Positions 8,061 to 16,905 of a stretch of DNA of 64,000 bases are shown here, in pieces. Below the pieces are notes generated by a model. The model was not told where the DNA came from and did no database searches. It worked only from the letters and a program-made list of their open reading frames with translations. This DNA comes from Rhabdonatronobacter sediminivivens (GTDB taxonomy: Bacteria; Pseudomonadota; Alphaproteobacteria; Rhodobacterales; Rhodobacteraceae), in assembly GCF_013415485.1 (NCBI RefSeq), contig NZ_JACBXS010000012.1:1-64000 (forward strand), given 5' to 3'. A program made the translations under genes and the position numbers. Position 1 is the stretch's first letter; every line of letters starts with the position of its first letter.

Positions 8061-9266
8061 GTGAAGGTCGCCTATATCATCAACACCTACCCCTCGCCCT
8101 CGCATACCTTCATCCGGCGGGAAATCGCGGCGCTGGAGCGGCGTGGCATGACGGTCCACCGCATCGCCATGCGCGCCGACCGCGACCGGCTGGCGGACCC
8201 CCGCGACCGGGCCGAAGACGCCCGCACCGAACATGTGCTGGAGCGGGGCGCGCTGGCGCTGCTGCGCGCGGGGCTAGGCGCGGCACTTGGCAACCCGGCG
8301 GGTTTTGGCCGTGCCTTGGCGCTGGCCTGGGGCTGCGGATCACGGGCCGAAGGCGGCGCGCGGCTGCGCCACATGGTCTATCTGCTGGAAGCCGCCTTCG
8401 TCGCCCGCCGCTGCGCGGAGCTGGGGGTGGCCCATGCCCATGCCCATTTCGGCACCAACTCGGCCACTGTGGCCATGCTGGCCCATGCGCTGGGCGGGCC
8501 GGGCTACAGCTTTACCGTCCACGGCCCCGAGGAATTCGACCACCCAAGGGCGCTATCCATGGGCGAGAAGATCGCGCGGGCGCGCTTCGCCCTGGCGGTC
8601 AGTCAGTTCGGGCGCAGCCAGTTGTGCCGCTGGGCCGCGCCCGCGGACTGGCCGCGGCTGCATGTGCTGCATTGCGGGATCGAGTTCCCCGCCACGTCCG
8701 AGATGCCCTCGCTGCCGCAGGGGCCGCTGCGCCTGGTCAGCATCGGACGGTTTGCCGAACAGAAGGGACAGTTGCTGGCGCTGGAGGCGCTGGCGCGGGC
8801 CCGAACGCATGCGCCCGGCCTGCATCTGACCCTGGTGGGCGATGGCCCCCTGCGCCACGCCATCGAAACCCGCATCGCCGCGCCGGATCTGGCCGGGGCG
8901 GTGACCCTGACCGGCTGGCTGGATCAGGACGGTGTCGCGCGTGAACTGGCCCGCGCCCATGCCCTGCTGCTGCCCAGTTTCGCCGAGGGCCTGCCCGTGG
9001 TGATCATGGAGGCCCTCGGCGCCGGCAGGCCGGTCATCTCAACCTATATCGCCGGGATCCCCGAACTGGTGACGCCCGATTGCGGCTGGCTGGTGCCTGC
9101 AGGTGATGCCGAAGCCCTGGCCGAAACCATCGCCCGCGCCGCTGCCACCCCGCCCGAGACCCTGGCGCAGATGGGCCGCGCCGGGCAGGCCCGCAGCCGC
9201 GCCCGCCATGACATCGACCGTCAGGCGGAGCTGCTGGAACGTCTGTTCGTGGCAACGGAACGCTGA
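8061..9266 (+). CDS. Glycosyltransferase family 4 (GT-B)
   Basis: The 401-residue product has the two-Rossmann GT-B layout. The N-terminal half starts VAYIINTYPSPSHTFI; this opening and the HAHFGTNSATVA segment are typical of exopolysaccharide (colanic-acid type) transferases. The C-terminal half has SIGRFAEQKG and the nucleotide-sugar EX7E motif in FAEGLPVVIMEALG. It probably adds a sugar to a lipid-linked intermediate at the inner face of the membrane. The start is a GTG at 8061 behind AGGGGGAC, as the frame above it is non-coding in character. It stands apart from the polysaccharide locus that begins at 15.4 kb. Confidence 0.85.
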   Translation: MKVAYIINTYPSPSHTFIRREIAALERRGMTVHRIAMRADRDRLADPRDRAEDARTEHVLERGALALLRAGLGAALGNPAGFGRALALAWGCGSRAEGGARLRHMVYLLEAAFVARRCAELGVAHAHAHFGTNSATVAMLAHALGGPGYSFTVHGPEEFDHPRALSMGEKIARARFALAVSQFGRSQLCRWAAPADWPRLHVLHCGIEFPATSEMPSLPQGPLRLVSIGRFAEQKGQLLALEALARARTHAPGLHLTLVGDGPLRHAIETRIAAPDLAGAVTLTGWLDQDGVARELARAHALLLPSFAEGLPVVIMEALGAGRPVISTYIAGIPELVTPDCGWLVPAGDAEALAETIARAAATPPETLAQMGRAGQARSRARHDIDRQAELLERLFVATER

Positions 9267-9312
9267 CAGGCGCGTTCAGCATTTGCCCTGTGTCCAGCTT
9301 TGTGGAACAGAT

Positions 9313-10434
9313 ATGAACACGCTCTGGAGTCCTGTGCCCATGCCCACCAACCCTGATCCGGTCCGCCGCCTGACAGCACTGACGCTGTCGCTGGCGCTGG
9401 CCATCATGGTCGGCTGGCTTCTTCTGATCGGCAAGGCGCTGCTGATGCCCATCGTGGTGGCGGTGCTGTCGGTCTATGTCATCTCCTCGGCCTCGACCGC
9501 GCTGGGGAACTGGCCGATGACCGGGCGACTGCCGCGGTTCCTGCGTACGGTGCTGATGGTGCTGGGGTTCCTGGCGGTGCTGGCGGCACTGAACGGGGTG
9601 CTTATCGTCACCGCGCGCGATCTGATGGCCCAGGCGCCGGACTATCAGGAAAACCTGGAAAAGCTGATCACCAACGTCATGGCGCTGGTGGGGATCGAAG
9701 GCAACCCCGACTGGCGCGCGATCGAGGAAGCAACCGTGGGGCGGCTGGACATGCAGACCATGATCGGTGGCATGGCCGGTTCGGTGGGGGCCGTGGTCGG
9801 CATGTTCGTCATGGCCGCCGTATATGCGCTGTTCCTGACCGCCGAAGCCAGCGGTTTCCGGCACAAGCTGTCGGTGGCCCTGCCGGACGAGGATCACGCC
9901 AGCAAGACCCTGGACGTGATCCAGCACATCAACGCACGGATCGGCGAATACCTGACCATCAAGACCCTGATCAACGTCATCCTCGGGGCCATCTGCTACG
10001 TGATCCTGCTGCTGTTCGGGGTGGACCATGCGCTGTTCTGGGCGCTGATCATCGCGCTTCTGAACTACATCCCGTATTTCGGGTCGCTGCTGGGGGTGAT
10101 GTTCCCGGTCTTCCTGACCATGGTGCAATTCGCCTCGGTGCCGATCACGCTGGCGGTGCTGGCGCTGCTGACATCCGCGCAGATGTGGGTGGGCAACTAC
10201 CTGGAGCCAAGGCTGATCGGGCGCACGGTGAACATGTCGCCCTTCGTGGTGGTGGCAGCGCTTGCCTTCTGGACCACCTTCTGGGGTGTGCCGGGGGCGA
10301 TCCTGGCCGTGCCGCTGACCTCGATGCTGGCGATCATCCTCGCCGCCTTCGACCAGACGCGCCCGATGGCGGTGCTGCTTGCGCATGATGTCTCGGTCTT
10401 CGAAAAGGATCACGCCGGGCACACCCCGGCCTGA
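9313..10434 (+). CDS. AI-2E family transporter (TqsA-like permease)
   Basis: The 373-residue integral membrane protein has about seven hydrophobic segments. The family's layout is visible: two close N-terminal helices, a soluble stretch around residues 100-150, and C-terminal helices with NYIPYFGSLLGV and the GNYLEPRLIGRTV motif. The family includes the autoinducer-2 exporter TqsA but also Na+/H+-type and unknown transporters, so the substrate is open. A second possible start is at 9340. It follows the glycosyltransferase by 46 bases and precedes the endonuclease-like gene; co-transcription is possible. Confidence 0.82.
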   Translation: MNTLWSPVPMPTNPDPVRRLTALTLSLALAIMVGWLLLIGKALLMPIVVAVLSVYVISSASTALGNWPMTGRLPRFLRTVLMVLGFLAVLAALNGVLIVTARDLMAQAPDYQENLEKLITNVMALVGIEGNPDWRAIEEATVGRLDMQTMIGGMAGSVGAVVGMFVMAAVYALFLTAEASGFRHKLSVALPDEDHASKTLDVIQHINARIGEYLTIKTLINVILGAICYVILLLFGVDHALFWALIIALLNYIPYFGSLLGVMFPVFLTMVQFASVPITLAVLALLTSAQMWVGNYLEPRLIGRTVNMSPFVVVAALAFWTTFWGVPGAILAVPLTSMLAIILAAFDQTRPMAVLLAHDVSVFEKDHAGHTPA

Positions 10435-10539
10435 CGAGGATGCGAGCGCTTTCTTGCATGACTGGCCAGCAGCGCCCATATCTGAAACGGAATACGGCCC
10501 GCGAGGCCGGATGACACCAGGAAAGGACCCGATGGCACC

Positions 10540-11334
10540 ATGCAGCATGCAGACCAGGTAGCCCACCTCCTGACCCCCATGGACAACGGCGCCCTCGCGC
10601 CTTCGGTGGCGGCGCTGGATGTAACGCTGGCCTCCTACAACCTGCACAAGGCCGTTGGTCGCGACATGCGGCGCGACCCCACCCGCACCATCGAGGTGAT
10701 CCGCGAGATCGGCGCCGATATCGTTGCCCTGCAAGAGGTCGATCGCCGCTTCGGCGACCGCAAGGGCGTGCTGGACCTGGATGCGCTGCGGGAAAGCACC
10801 GGCCTGCAGCCGGTTCCCTTCGCCGACAAGCTGGGCCGCCTCGCCCATGGCTGGCACGGCAACCTGGTGCTGTTCCGCAACGCCGAGGTCGAGCGCGTCC
10901 TGCCCATCACCCTGCCGGGGCTGGAGCCGCGCGGCGCGCTGCTGGCCGATCTGGATGTGGGCGGGCACAAACTGCGGGTGATCGGCGCGCATCTGGGGCT
11001 GCTCAAACAGTCCCGCCTGTTGCAGGCCCAGCGCCTGGCGCAGGAAATCGGCGCCGAGGATGGCCGCCCCACCATCGTCATGGGCGACCTCAACGAATGG
11101 CGGCTGGGGGCGAATTGCTCGCTCATGCCGCTGCGCAAACGGCTTTGGGCGGTGAAAAGCACCGCACTGACGGTGCCCAGTTTCCCTTCGCAACTGCCGG
11201 TTCTGCCTCTGGACCGGATCATGGGCTGCAAACGCAGCAATGTGGTCGAACTGACCCGCCATGATACGCCACTTGCGCGCATCGCCTCGGACCACATGCC
11301 GCTGCGCGCGCGGCTGCGGCTCTCGGCCAGCTAA
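10540..11334 (+). CDS. Endonuclease/exonuclease/phosphatase family protein
   Basis: The 264-residue product shows the metal-dependent EEP (DNase I-like) motifs in order: SYNLHKAVG, ALQEVDRRF, GAHLGLL, MGDLNEW, and a terminal SDHMPL with the catalytic Asp-His. It has no signal peptide. The family hydrolyses phosphodiesters in DNA, phosphoinositides or sphingolipids, so the substrate is not predictable. AGGAAAGGA at 10518-10526 supports the start at 10540, though the spacing is long; an in-frame ATG at 10579 is an alternative. It converges on hemC. Confidence 0.82.
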   Translation: MQHADQVAHLLTPMDNGALAPSVAALDVTLASYNLHKAVGRDMRRDPTRTIEVIREIGADIVALQEVDRRFGDRKGVLDLDALRESTGLQPVPFADKLGRLAHGWHGNLVLFRNAEVERVLPITLPGLEPRGALLADLDVGGHKLRVIGAHLGLLKQSRLLQAQRLAQEIGAEDGRPTIVMGDLNEWRLGANCSLMPLRKRLWAVKSTALTVPSFPSQLPVLPLDRIMGCKRSNVVELTRHDTPLARIASDHMPLRARLRLSAS

Positions 11335-11440
11335 GCCGCACCACCACGGGGCAAACGCCGCACCGCCTGCCAGGCAGAGCCAACCGCGCGAAGCGCCAGA
11401 AGGCGTGCGCGCGGAACGCGCGCTCCGCTTGGCAACGGGA

Positions 11441-12400
11441 TCAGCTGCGCCAGTCGAAGAACCCCGGGCCCCCGCGCTCCAGCAGCCGCCGGGCCAACTC
11501 CGCCCCCAACACGGCCCCATCCTCCAGCGGCGCACGCGCCTCCTCGGCCAATGCCTCCGATCCATCGGGGCGCAGGATCTCGCCGCGCAGCCACAGCGTG
11601 CCCCCTTCGATCACCGCCAGCCCGGCAATCGGCGTCTCGCAAGAGCCATCCAGCTCGGCCAGGAACGCCCGCTCGGCCGCCAGCCGCAGCCCCGTATCCC
11701 TGTCGTGCAAAGGCTCCAGCAGCGCGGCCACGCCCGTGTCCCCCTCGCGCCGTTCGATCCCGATCGCACCTTGCGCCACCGCCGGCAGCATGTCCTCGGG
11801 GTCCACAGGGCCCTGCGCCACCCGCGCCATGCCCAGCCGGTTCAGCCCCGCCATGGCCAGAAAGGTGCAATCCGCCACCCCGTCACCCAGCTTGCGCAGA
11901 CGCGTCTGCACATTGCCCCGAAACTCCACCACCTTCAGGTCCGGGCGGCGATGCAGCATCTGCGCGCGCCGCCGCAGGCTGGAGCTTCCCACCACCATCC
12001 CCGGCGCCAGATCGGCAATCCCCGTGGCCTTGTCCGACACGAAGGCATCGCGCACATCCTCGCGCGGCAGGTAGCAGTCCAGCAGCAGCCCCTCGGGCTG
12101 GGCCACGGGCATGTCCTTCATGGAATGCACCGCAATATCGATCCCGCCCTCCAGCAGCGCGGCCTCGATTTCACGCGTGAACAGCCCCTTGCCGCCCAGA
12201 TCCTTCAGCGGCTTGTCAGCCTCGATCAGGAAGCGGTCGTCGCCGGTGGTCTTGATCACCACGATCTCGATCGCGGCCTCGGGCAGGTCATGGGCCTCCA
12301 TCAGCCGCTGGCGCGTCTCATGCGCCTGCGCCAAAGCCAGGGGCGATCCGCGGGTGCCGATCTTCAGGGTGTGTTCGGGGGTGGGGGTCTTTGTGCTCAT
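11441..12400 (-). CDS. hemC: Porphobilinogen deaminase (hydroxymethylbilane synthase)
   Basis: HemC condenses four porphobilinogens into hydroxymethylbilane in tetrapyrrole synthesis. The 319-residue product begins with LKIGTRGSPLALAQA, has the substrate-binding HSMKDMP and SSSLRRRAQ motifs, and carries the dipyrromethane-cofactor cysteine in LDGSCETPIAG (about residue 254). The start at 12400 fits the family; the longer frame reaching 12997 is antisense to hemE. It is divergent from hemE across about 100 bases, a gene order usual in this bacterial group. Confidence 0.96.
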   Translation of the reverse strand: MSTKTPTPEHTLKIGTRGSPLALAQAHETRQRLMEAHDLPEAAIEIVVIKTTGDDRFLIEADKPLKDLGGKGLFTREIEAALLEGGIDIAVHSMKDMPVAQPEGLLLDCYLPREDVRDAFVSDKATGIADLAPGMVVGSSSLRRRAQMLHRRPDLKVVEFRGNVQTRLRKLGDGVADCTFLAMAGLNRLGMARVAQGPVDPEDMLPAVAQGAIGIERREGDTGVAALLEPLHDRDTGLRLAAERAFLAELDGSCETPIAGLAVIEGGTLWLRGEILRPDGSEALAEEARAPLEDGAVLGAELARRLLERGGPGFFDWRS

Positions 12401-12502
12401 GCGCTTCTGATTAGCGGTGTAATTCGAAGCTGACAACACCCTGTCCGCTTGACATTGCAGCCCCGGGCGGTGACCAAGTTGCCAGCACAGACGGAGACGA
12501 TG
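12401..12502. promoter_or_regulatory. Divergent hemC/hemE control region
   Basis: The short region between the two haem genes must hold both promoters. A TTGACA box lies at 12449-12454 on the plus strand, overlapping an inverted repeat TGTC-cgctt-GACA at 12442-12454. I see no good -10 hexamer at the expected spacing, so this is a candidate only. Confidence 0.35.
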
Positions 12503-13543
12503 ATGACCACCAAGACCATCCTGCGCGCCCTTGCCGGTGAGACCCTGCCCACACCCCCCATCTGGATGATGCGCCAGGCCGGGCGCTACCTGCCGGAATA
12601 CAAGGCCACCCGCGCGCAGGCGGGCGATTTCCTGTCGCTGTGCTATAATCCGGACCTGGCGGCCGAGGTCACGCTGCAACCCATCCGCCGCTACGGGTTC
12701 GATGCGGCAATCCTGTTTGCCGACATCCTGCTGGTGCCGCAGGCGCTGGGCGCCGATCTGTGGTTCGTCACCGGCGAGGGGCCGCGCCTGTCCACCCTCA
12801 CCGACAAGGCCGGGGTGGCCGCGCTCAAACCCGTCGATGCCGTGCATGACACCCTCAACCCGGTCTATGAAACCATCCGCATCCTGCGCCGCGAACTGCC
12901 TGCCGAGACCACTCTGATCGGCTTTGCCGGCGCGCCGTGGACGGTGGCAACCTACATGATCGCCGGGCGCGGCACCCCGGACCAGGCCCCGGCCCATGCC
13001 ATGCGCGAAGGCGCGCCCGCCGCCTTCGATGCGCTGATAGACCGCATCACGCTTGCCACCATCGAATATCTCTCGGCCCAGATCGACGCGGGCGCCGAGG
13101 TCGTCAAGATCTTCGACAGCTGGGCCGGGTCGCTCAAGGGCGCGGCCTTTGACCGCTACGCCACCGAACCCGCCCGCCGCATCACCGAGGCGCTAAAGGC
13201 CCGCCACCCCGGCATCCCCGTCATCGCCTTCCCGCGTGAGGCCGGGGACAAGTATATCGGCTTTCACGCCGCCACCGGCGCCGATTGCGTGGCGCTGGAC
13301 AATTCCGTGGCGCCCGAATGGGCCGCCGAAAAGGTCCAGGTGGATGGCTGCGTGCAGGGCAACCTGGCATCACGCCACATGGTCACCGGCGGGCAGGCGC
13401 TGGTGGATGACACGCTGCGCATCTGCCAGGCGTTTTCCAATGGTCCGCATATCTTCAACCTGGGCCATGGCATCACCCCGGATGCCGACCCTGAAAACGT
13501 GGCGCTGATGATCGACACGGTGCGCAACTTCAAGCGCGCGTGA
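12503..13543 (+). CDS. hemE: Uroporphyrinogen decarboxylase
   Basis: HemE removes four carboxyl groups from uroporphyrinogen III to give coproporphyrinogen III in the cytoplasm. The 346-residue product shows the two signatures [16 protein letters not shown] near the start and the central [14 protein letters not shown], and ends with the usual [16 protein letters not shown] segment. GGAG at 12493-12496 gives a better spacing to the ATG at 12503 than to the adjacent ATG at 12500; a far upstream start at 12449 is unlikely. It is divergent from hemC, so both genes may respond to one regulator. Confidence 0.96.
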   Translation: MTTKTILRALAGETLPTPPIWMMRQAGRYLPEYKATRAQAGDFLSLCYNPDLAAEVTLQPIRRYGFDAAILFADILLVPQALGADLWFVTGEGPRLSTLTDKAGVAALKPVDAVHDTLNPVYETIRILRRELPAETTLIGFAGAPWTVATYMIAGRGTPDQAPAHAMREGAPAAFDALIDRITLATIEYLSAQIDAGAEVVKIFDSWAGSLKGAAFDRYATEPARRITEALKARHPGIPVIAFPREAGDKYIGFHAATGADCVALDNSVAPEWAAEKVQVDGCVQGNLASRHMVTGGQALVDDTLRICQAFSNGPHIFNLGHGITPDADPENVALMIDTVRNFKRA

Positions 13544-13613
13544 TCACCGCCCCCCGGGGTTGAGGCCCGCGCGTGTCGGCTGTAGCCTCGCGCATCATCG
13601 GCGGGGGGGCGGC

Positions 13614-14312
13614 ATGAACATGCAGCAGGGCAGGACCAGGCACATGCGGGCAGCACTGTTGGGTGGCGTGCTCATGTCTGCGGCCCCTGCCCCGGCGCTG
13701 GCGCATCCGCATATCTTTGTCGATGCCGGGCTGCAGGTCTATTTCGATGATGACGGCCAACTGGCCGCGCTGCGCATCACCTGGGTCTATGATGAGTTCT
13801 TCTCCATGCTCATGCTCAGCGATCTGGAGCTGGATTCGGGTTTTTCCGGCGCGCTGACCCCCGAAGATCACGAAGCGCTGCAAGGCTTCGACATGAACTG
13901 GATCGAAGGCTATCATGGCGATGTCTTTGTCACGAAGGATGGCGCGGCCCAGGCGCTGACCGGGCCGCTGGAATGGACCTCGGACCTGATCGAGGGGCAG
14001 CTGGTTTCCACCCATCTGCGCGCCCTGGAGGACCGGGCGGACCCAACGGGCACCACCGTCAGGATCGAGGTTTATGATCCGACCTATTACACAAGCTACC
14101 GGATCGTCGGCACGCCGGATCTGCGGGGGCGCAGTGATTGCCGGGTGCGGATATTCGAACCGGATTGGGAAGCCGCCGACGCACAGTTGCAGGCCGCACT
14201 GGACGAAATGCTGGGCGCAGGCATGGATGACATGGACATAGAGGCCGATTTCCCCGCGGTGGGGAGGCTGTTCGCAGATGAGGCACGGATCGAATGCGCC
14301 GCACCCTCCTGA
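13614..14312 (+). CDS. DUF1007 family exported protein, partner of the nickel/cobalt exporter
   Basis: The 232-residue product has a signal peptide ending at about ALAHPH, then the DUF1007 pattern: HPHIFVDAGLQVYF, ITWVYDEFFSML and a C-terminal acidic segment. DUF1007 genes are commonly next to NicO/RcnA-type exporters, and here the genes overlap by 19 bases. The mature protein is probably periplasmic; the histidines directly after the cleavage site could bind metal. The start at 13614 follows a G-rich stretch; the frame opening at 13560 would put basic residues before the signal. Confidence 0.82.
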   Translation: MNMQQGRTRHMRAALLGGVLMSAAPAPALAHPHIFVDAGLQVYFDDDGQLAALRITWVYDEFFSMLMLSDLELDSGFSGALTPEDHEALQGFDMNWIEGYHGDVFVTKDGAAQALTGPLEWTSDLIEGQLVSTHLRALEDRADPTGTTVRIEVYDPTYYTSYRIVGTPDLRGRSDCRVRIFEPDWEAADAQLQAALDEMLGAGMDDMDIEADFPAVGRLFADEARIECAAPS

Positions 14313-15292
14313 CCCTGGCCCTTCTGCTGGCCGCAGGGCTGGCAGCGCTTTGGGCCGCGGGCGCGCTGGACGCGGTGACGCATTGGGCCGCCGAGGGCCA
14401 GCGCCGTTTCCAGAACAGTCTGGCCCGTGCCCTGCGCGCGCTTCACGGGGGCGAACCGGGCGCGCTGGCCACGCTCTGGGGGGTGGCCTTTGCCTATGGC
14501 TTCCTGCATTCGGTTGGCCCGGGGCATGGCAAGTTCCTGCTGGGTGCCTATGGGGCGGGCACACAGGTGCCGCTGGGGCGGATGATGGGGATCGGCCTGG
14601 CGGCAAGCCTGGCGCAGGCGGCCACGGCGATTGCGCTGGTCTATGGGGGTGTGGCGCTGTTCGCGCTCAGCCGCGCGCAGATCGAGGCCGTCTCGGACGC
14701 CTGGATGGCACCGCTCAGCCTGATCGCCATTGCCGCGCTGGGGCTCTGGCTGGTCTGGCGCGGCGCGCGGGCATTGCTGCGGATGCAGCAGGGCGCCCCG
14801 GCGCTGGCCCTGGCCGGGGCGGGTGCGGCAGGCCCGCCGGGCGGGCACGGGGAGGTGTCTGCGCAGGAGCATGGCCATCACCACCACCACCACCACCACC
14901 ATGCGGATGATGCGCCCTGCGCTGACTGCGGGCACCGCCATCTGCCGGATGCAGGGCAGGTGGCGCGCATCGGGTCCCTGCGCGAGGCTGCGCTGGTCAT
15001 CGGCGCCATCGCTCTGCGCCCCTGCACCGGCGCCTTGTTCCTGCTGATCCTGACATGGCGGATGGGGCTGGAATGGCAGGGGATCACCGCTGCGCTGGCC
15101 ATGGGGCTGGGCACCGCCAGTGTGACCGTGGCGGTGGGGGCACTGTCGGTCATGGCCCGCGACGGTGCGCTGGTCTGGTCCGGGCGGATCGGACGCATAG
15201 CCGGGCTGGTCCCGCTGGCAGAGCTGCTTGCCGGGGCCCTGGTGGCCACTGTGGCGCTGATGCTGCTGGCCAGCGGCGGCACCCCTGGCTGA
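14294..15292 (+). CDS. NicO/RcnA-type nickel-cobalt exporter with histidine-rich loop
   Basis: The 332-residue membrane protein has about six hydrophobic helices, with the family motif HSVGPGHGKFLLGAYG in the first conserved helix and LRPCTGALFLLI in a later one. A cytoplasmic or periplasmic loop around residues 195-215 carries a run of nine histidines plus CADCGHRH, a likely metal-sensing or metal-loading site. The family exports Ni2+ or Co2+. The start overlaps the DUF1007 gene, implying translational coupling. No metalloregulator lies next to the pair. Confidence 0.85.
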   Translation: MRRTLLTLALLLAAGLAALWAAGALDAVTHWAAEGQRRFQNSLARALRALHGGEPGALATLWGVAFAYGFLHSVGPGHGKFLLGAYGAGTQVPLGRMMGIGLAASLAQAATAIALVYGGVALFALSRAQIEAVSDAWMAPLSLIAIAALGLWLVWRGARALLRMQQGAPALALAGAGAAGPPGGHGEVSAQEHGHHHHHHHHHADDAPCADCGHRHLPDAGQVARIGSLREAALVIGAIALRPCTGALFLLILTWRMGLEWQGITAALAMGLGTASVTVAVGALSVMARDGALVWSGRIGRIAGLVPLAELLAGALVATVALMLLASGGTPG

Positions 15293-15400
15293 CCCCGGCG
15301 CCGTGGCCAGCCCGGCCGGGCCGCCACCCCAACCGCCCCCGCCGGAAAGACGCCATAATCCCGCCTTTCTTCGACACCGGAAACCGCGTATGCGCGGGGT

Positions 15401-16759
15401 ATGCAGGCGCTTTGGTGGAACTTGACCGGCACGGGATTGTGGGCGCGCGTGATGCGCGGATCGGCCTTTACCATCATGGGCTATGGCGTCTCGATGGCGC
15501 TGCGGCTGGGCTCGAACCTGATCCTGGCGCGGCTGCTGTTCCCCGAGGCCTTTGGCCTGGCACTGCTGCTCAGCCTGCTGATGGTGGGGCTGCAGATGTT
15601 CTCGGATGTGGGGATCACGCCCTCGATCCTGCGCAGCCCGCGCGGCGATGACCCCGATTTCCTGAACACCGCCTGGACGGTGCAGGTGCTGCGCGGGGGT
15701 GTGCTGTGGCTGGCGGCCTGCGCCCTGGCCTGGCCCATGGCGCAATTCTACAACGCCCCCGAACTGGTTCAGATGGCGCCGGTGATGTCGCTGGCGCTGA
15801 TCATTTCCGGCTTCAACCCCACGCGGATTGATACCGCCGGGCGGCATCTGCTGCTGGGGCGGGTGACGGCGCTGGACCTGGTCGCGCAGACCATCGGCCT
15901 GGGCGCCATGGTGGTGCTGGCCTGGATCACCGGGTCGATCTGGGCGCTGGTCTTCGGAAATCTGGTGCTGGCGGCCAGCAAGCTGGGGCTGTGCTGGGCC
16001 TTTCTGCCCGGCCCGCCCAACCGCTTCCGCTGGGAGCGCGCGGCGGTGGGCGAACTGTTCAGCTTCGGCAAATGGATCTTCCTGAGCACCATTGCCGGGT
16101 TCCTGTATCTGCACGCCGACAAGGCCGTGCTGGGCCGGTATCTAAGCACCGAGTTGCTGGGTATCTACAATATCGGCCACGCACTGGCGAGCCTGCCGCT
16201 CCTGCTGGCCACCCAGCTTGCGCACCGGATGATGATTCCCATCTACCGCGAGCGCCCGCCCGCCGAATCGCGCGAAAGCTACATGGAGTTGCGGCGGATG
16301 CGGCTGGGGCTGACCGGGGCGGCGCTGGCCCTGTCGCTGGCGCTGGCGCTCTGGGGCGGGGTGCTGGTGGATCTGCTCTATGATGACCGCTACGCGCTTT
16401 CGGGCAGCATCGTGGTGGTGGTGGCGATCGTGCTGATGGTGCAACTGATCCCGCTGACCTATGACCAGGCCGCGCTGGCGGCAGGCGATTCGGGGCGCTT
16501 CTTTGCCATGGTGGCCCTGCGCGCGATCATCCAGATCGCGGCTTTTGTCATTGGAGTCGAACTGTTTGGCCTTGCCGGGGCGCTTGCCGGGCAGGCGGTG
16601 GGCCTGGCGCTGTCCTATCTGGTGGTGGTGGTGCTGATCCGGCGCTATGGCGTCTGGGACCCGCTGCATGACGCACTGGCCTGGGTGCTGACGCTTGCCA
16701 TCGCCGCGCTTGCGCTGACCCTGAACCGGGATCTGCTGGCGGCACTGATCTCGGCTTAG
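15401..16759 (+). CDS. Wzx-type oligosaccharide flippase (MATE/MOP superfamily)
   Basis: The 452-residue protein has about 12-14 hydrophobic segments and the opening typical of the polysaccharide-transport family (SAFTIMGYGVSMALRLGSNL, then ILARLLFPEAFG). Such proteins flip undecaprenyl-linked oligosaccharides to the periplasmic face. It is the first gene of the polysaccharide/polyketide locus and is followed after 146 bases by the CpsD-like gene. The ATG at 15401 has no strong ribosome site, but begins just before the amphipathic helix expected at the N-terminus. Confidence 0.85.
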   Translation: MQALWWNLTGTGLWARVMRGSAFTIMGYGVSMALRLGSNLILARLLFPEAFGLALLLSLLMVGLQMFSDVGITPSILRSPRGDDPDFLNTAWTVQVLRGGVLWLAACALAWPMAQFYNAPELVQMAPVMSLALIISGFNPTRIDTAGRHLLLGRVTALDLVAQTIGLGAMVVLAWITGSIWALVFGNLVLAASKLGLCWAFLPGPPNRFRWERAAVGELFSFGKWIFLSTIAGFLYLHADKAVLGRYLSTELLGIYNIGHALASLPLLLATQLAHRMMIPIYRERPPAESRESYMELRRMRLGLTGAALALSLALALWGGVLVDLLYDDRYALSGSIVVVVAIVLMVQLIPLTYDQAALAAGDSGRFFAMVALRAIIQIAAFVIGVELFGLAGALAGQAVGLALSYLVVVVLIRRYGVWDPLHDALAWVLTLAIAALALTLNRDLLAALISA

Positions 16760-16905
16760 ACGGTGCGGCGTCGGATTGTCGCCAAATCCCTTGAGATGCC
16801 ATATTGTTGACCGAGTTTAGGTTGATAGCTGAAACAGTCGCACTGAAGATCGCTTCTCGCACCGGGAAGCCGTCTTCGGGTGCTGTTGCATGTGGGTGTT
16901 TCCGA
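16760..16905 (+). promoter_or_regulatory. AT-richer gap before the CpsD-like gene, possible promoter
   Basis: This gap is noticeably less GC-rich than its surroundings. TTGACC at 16806-16811 could be a -35 box, but the matching -10 is weak. If active, it would drive the chain-length, polymerase and megasynthase genes separately from the flippase. Confidence 0.3.

Noticed and set aside
9034..11565. 843-codon open frame on the minus strand
   Set aside because: Antisense to the AI-2E permease and the endonuclease-fold gene; histidine/glutamine-rich mirror sequence.
14875..14903. Run of CAC/CAT triplets as a microsatellite
   Set aside because: It is in frame in the nickel/cobalt exporter and codes for the histidine loop; the repeat is explained by the protein.
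14096..16114. 672-codon open frame on the minus strand
   Set aside because: Runs antisense across three plus-strand genes with clear family motifs; composition is typical of a shadow.
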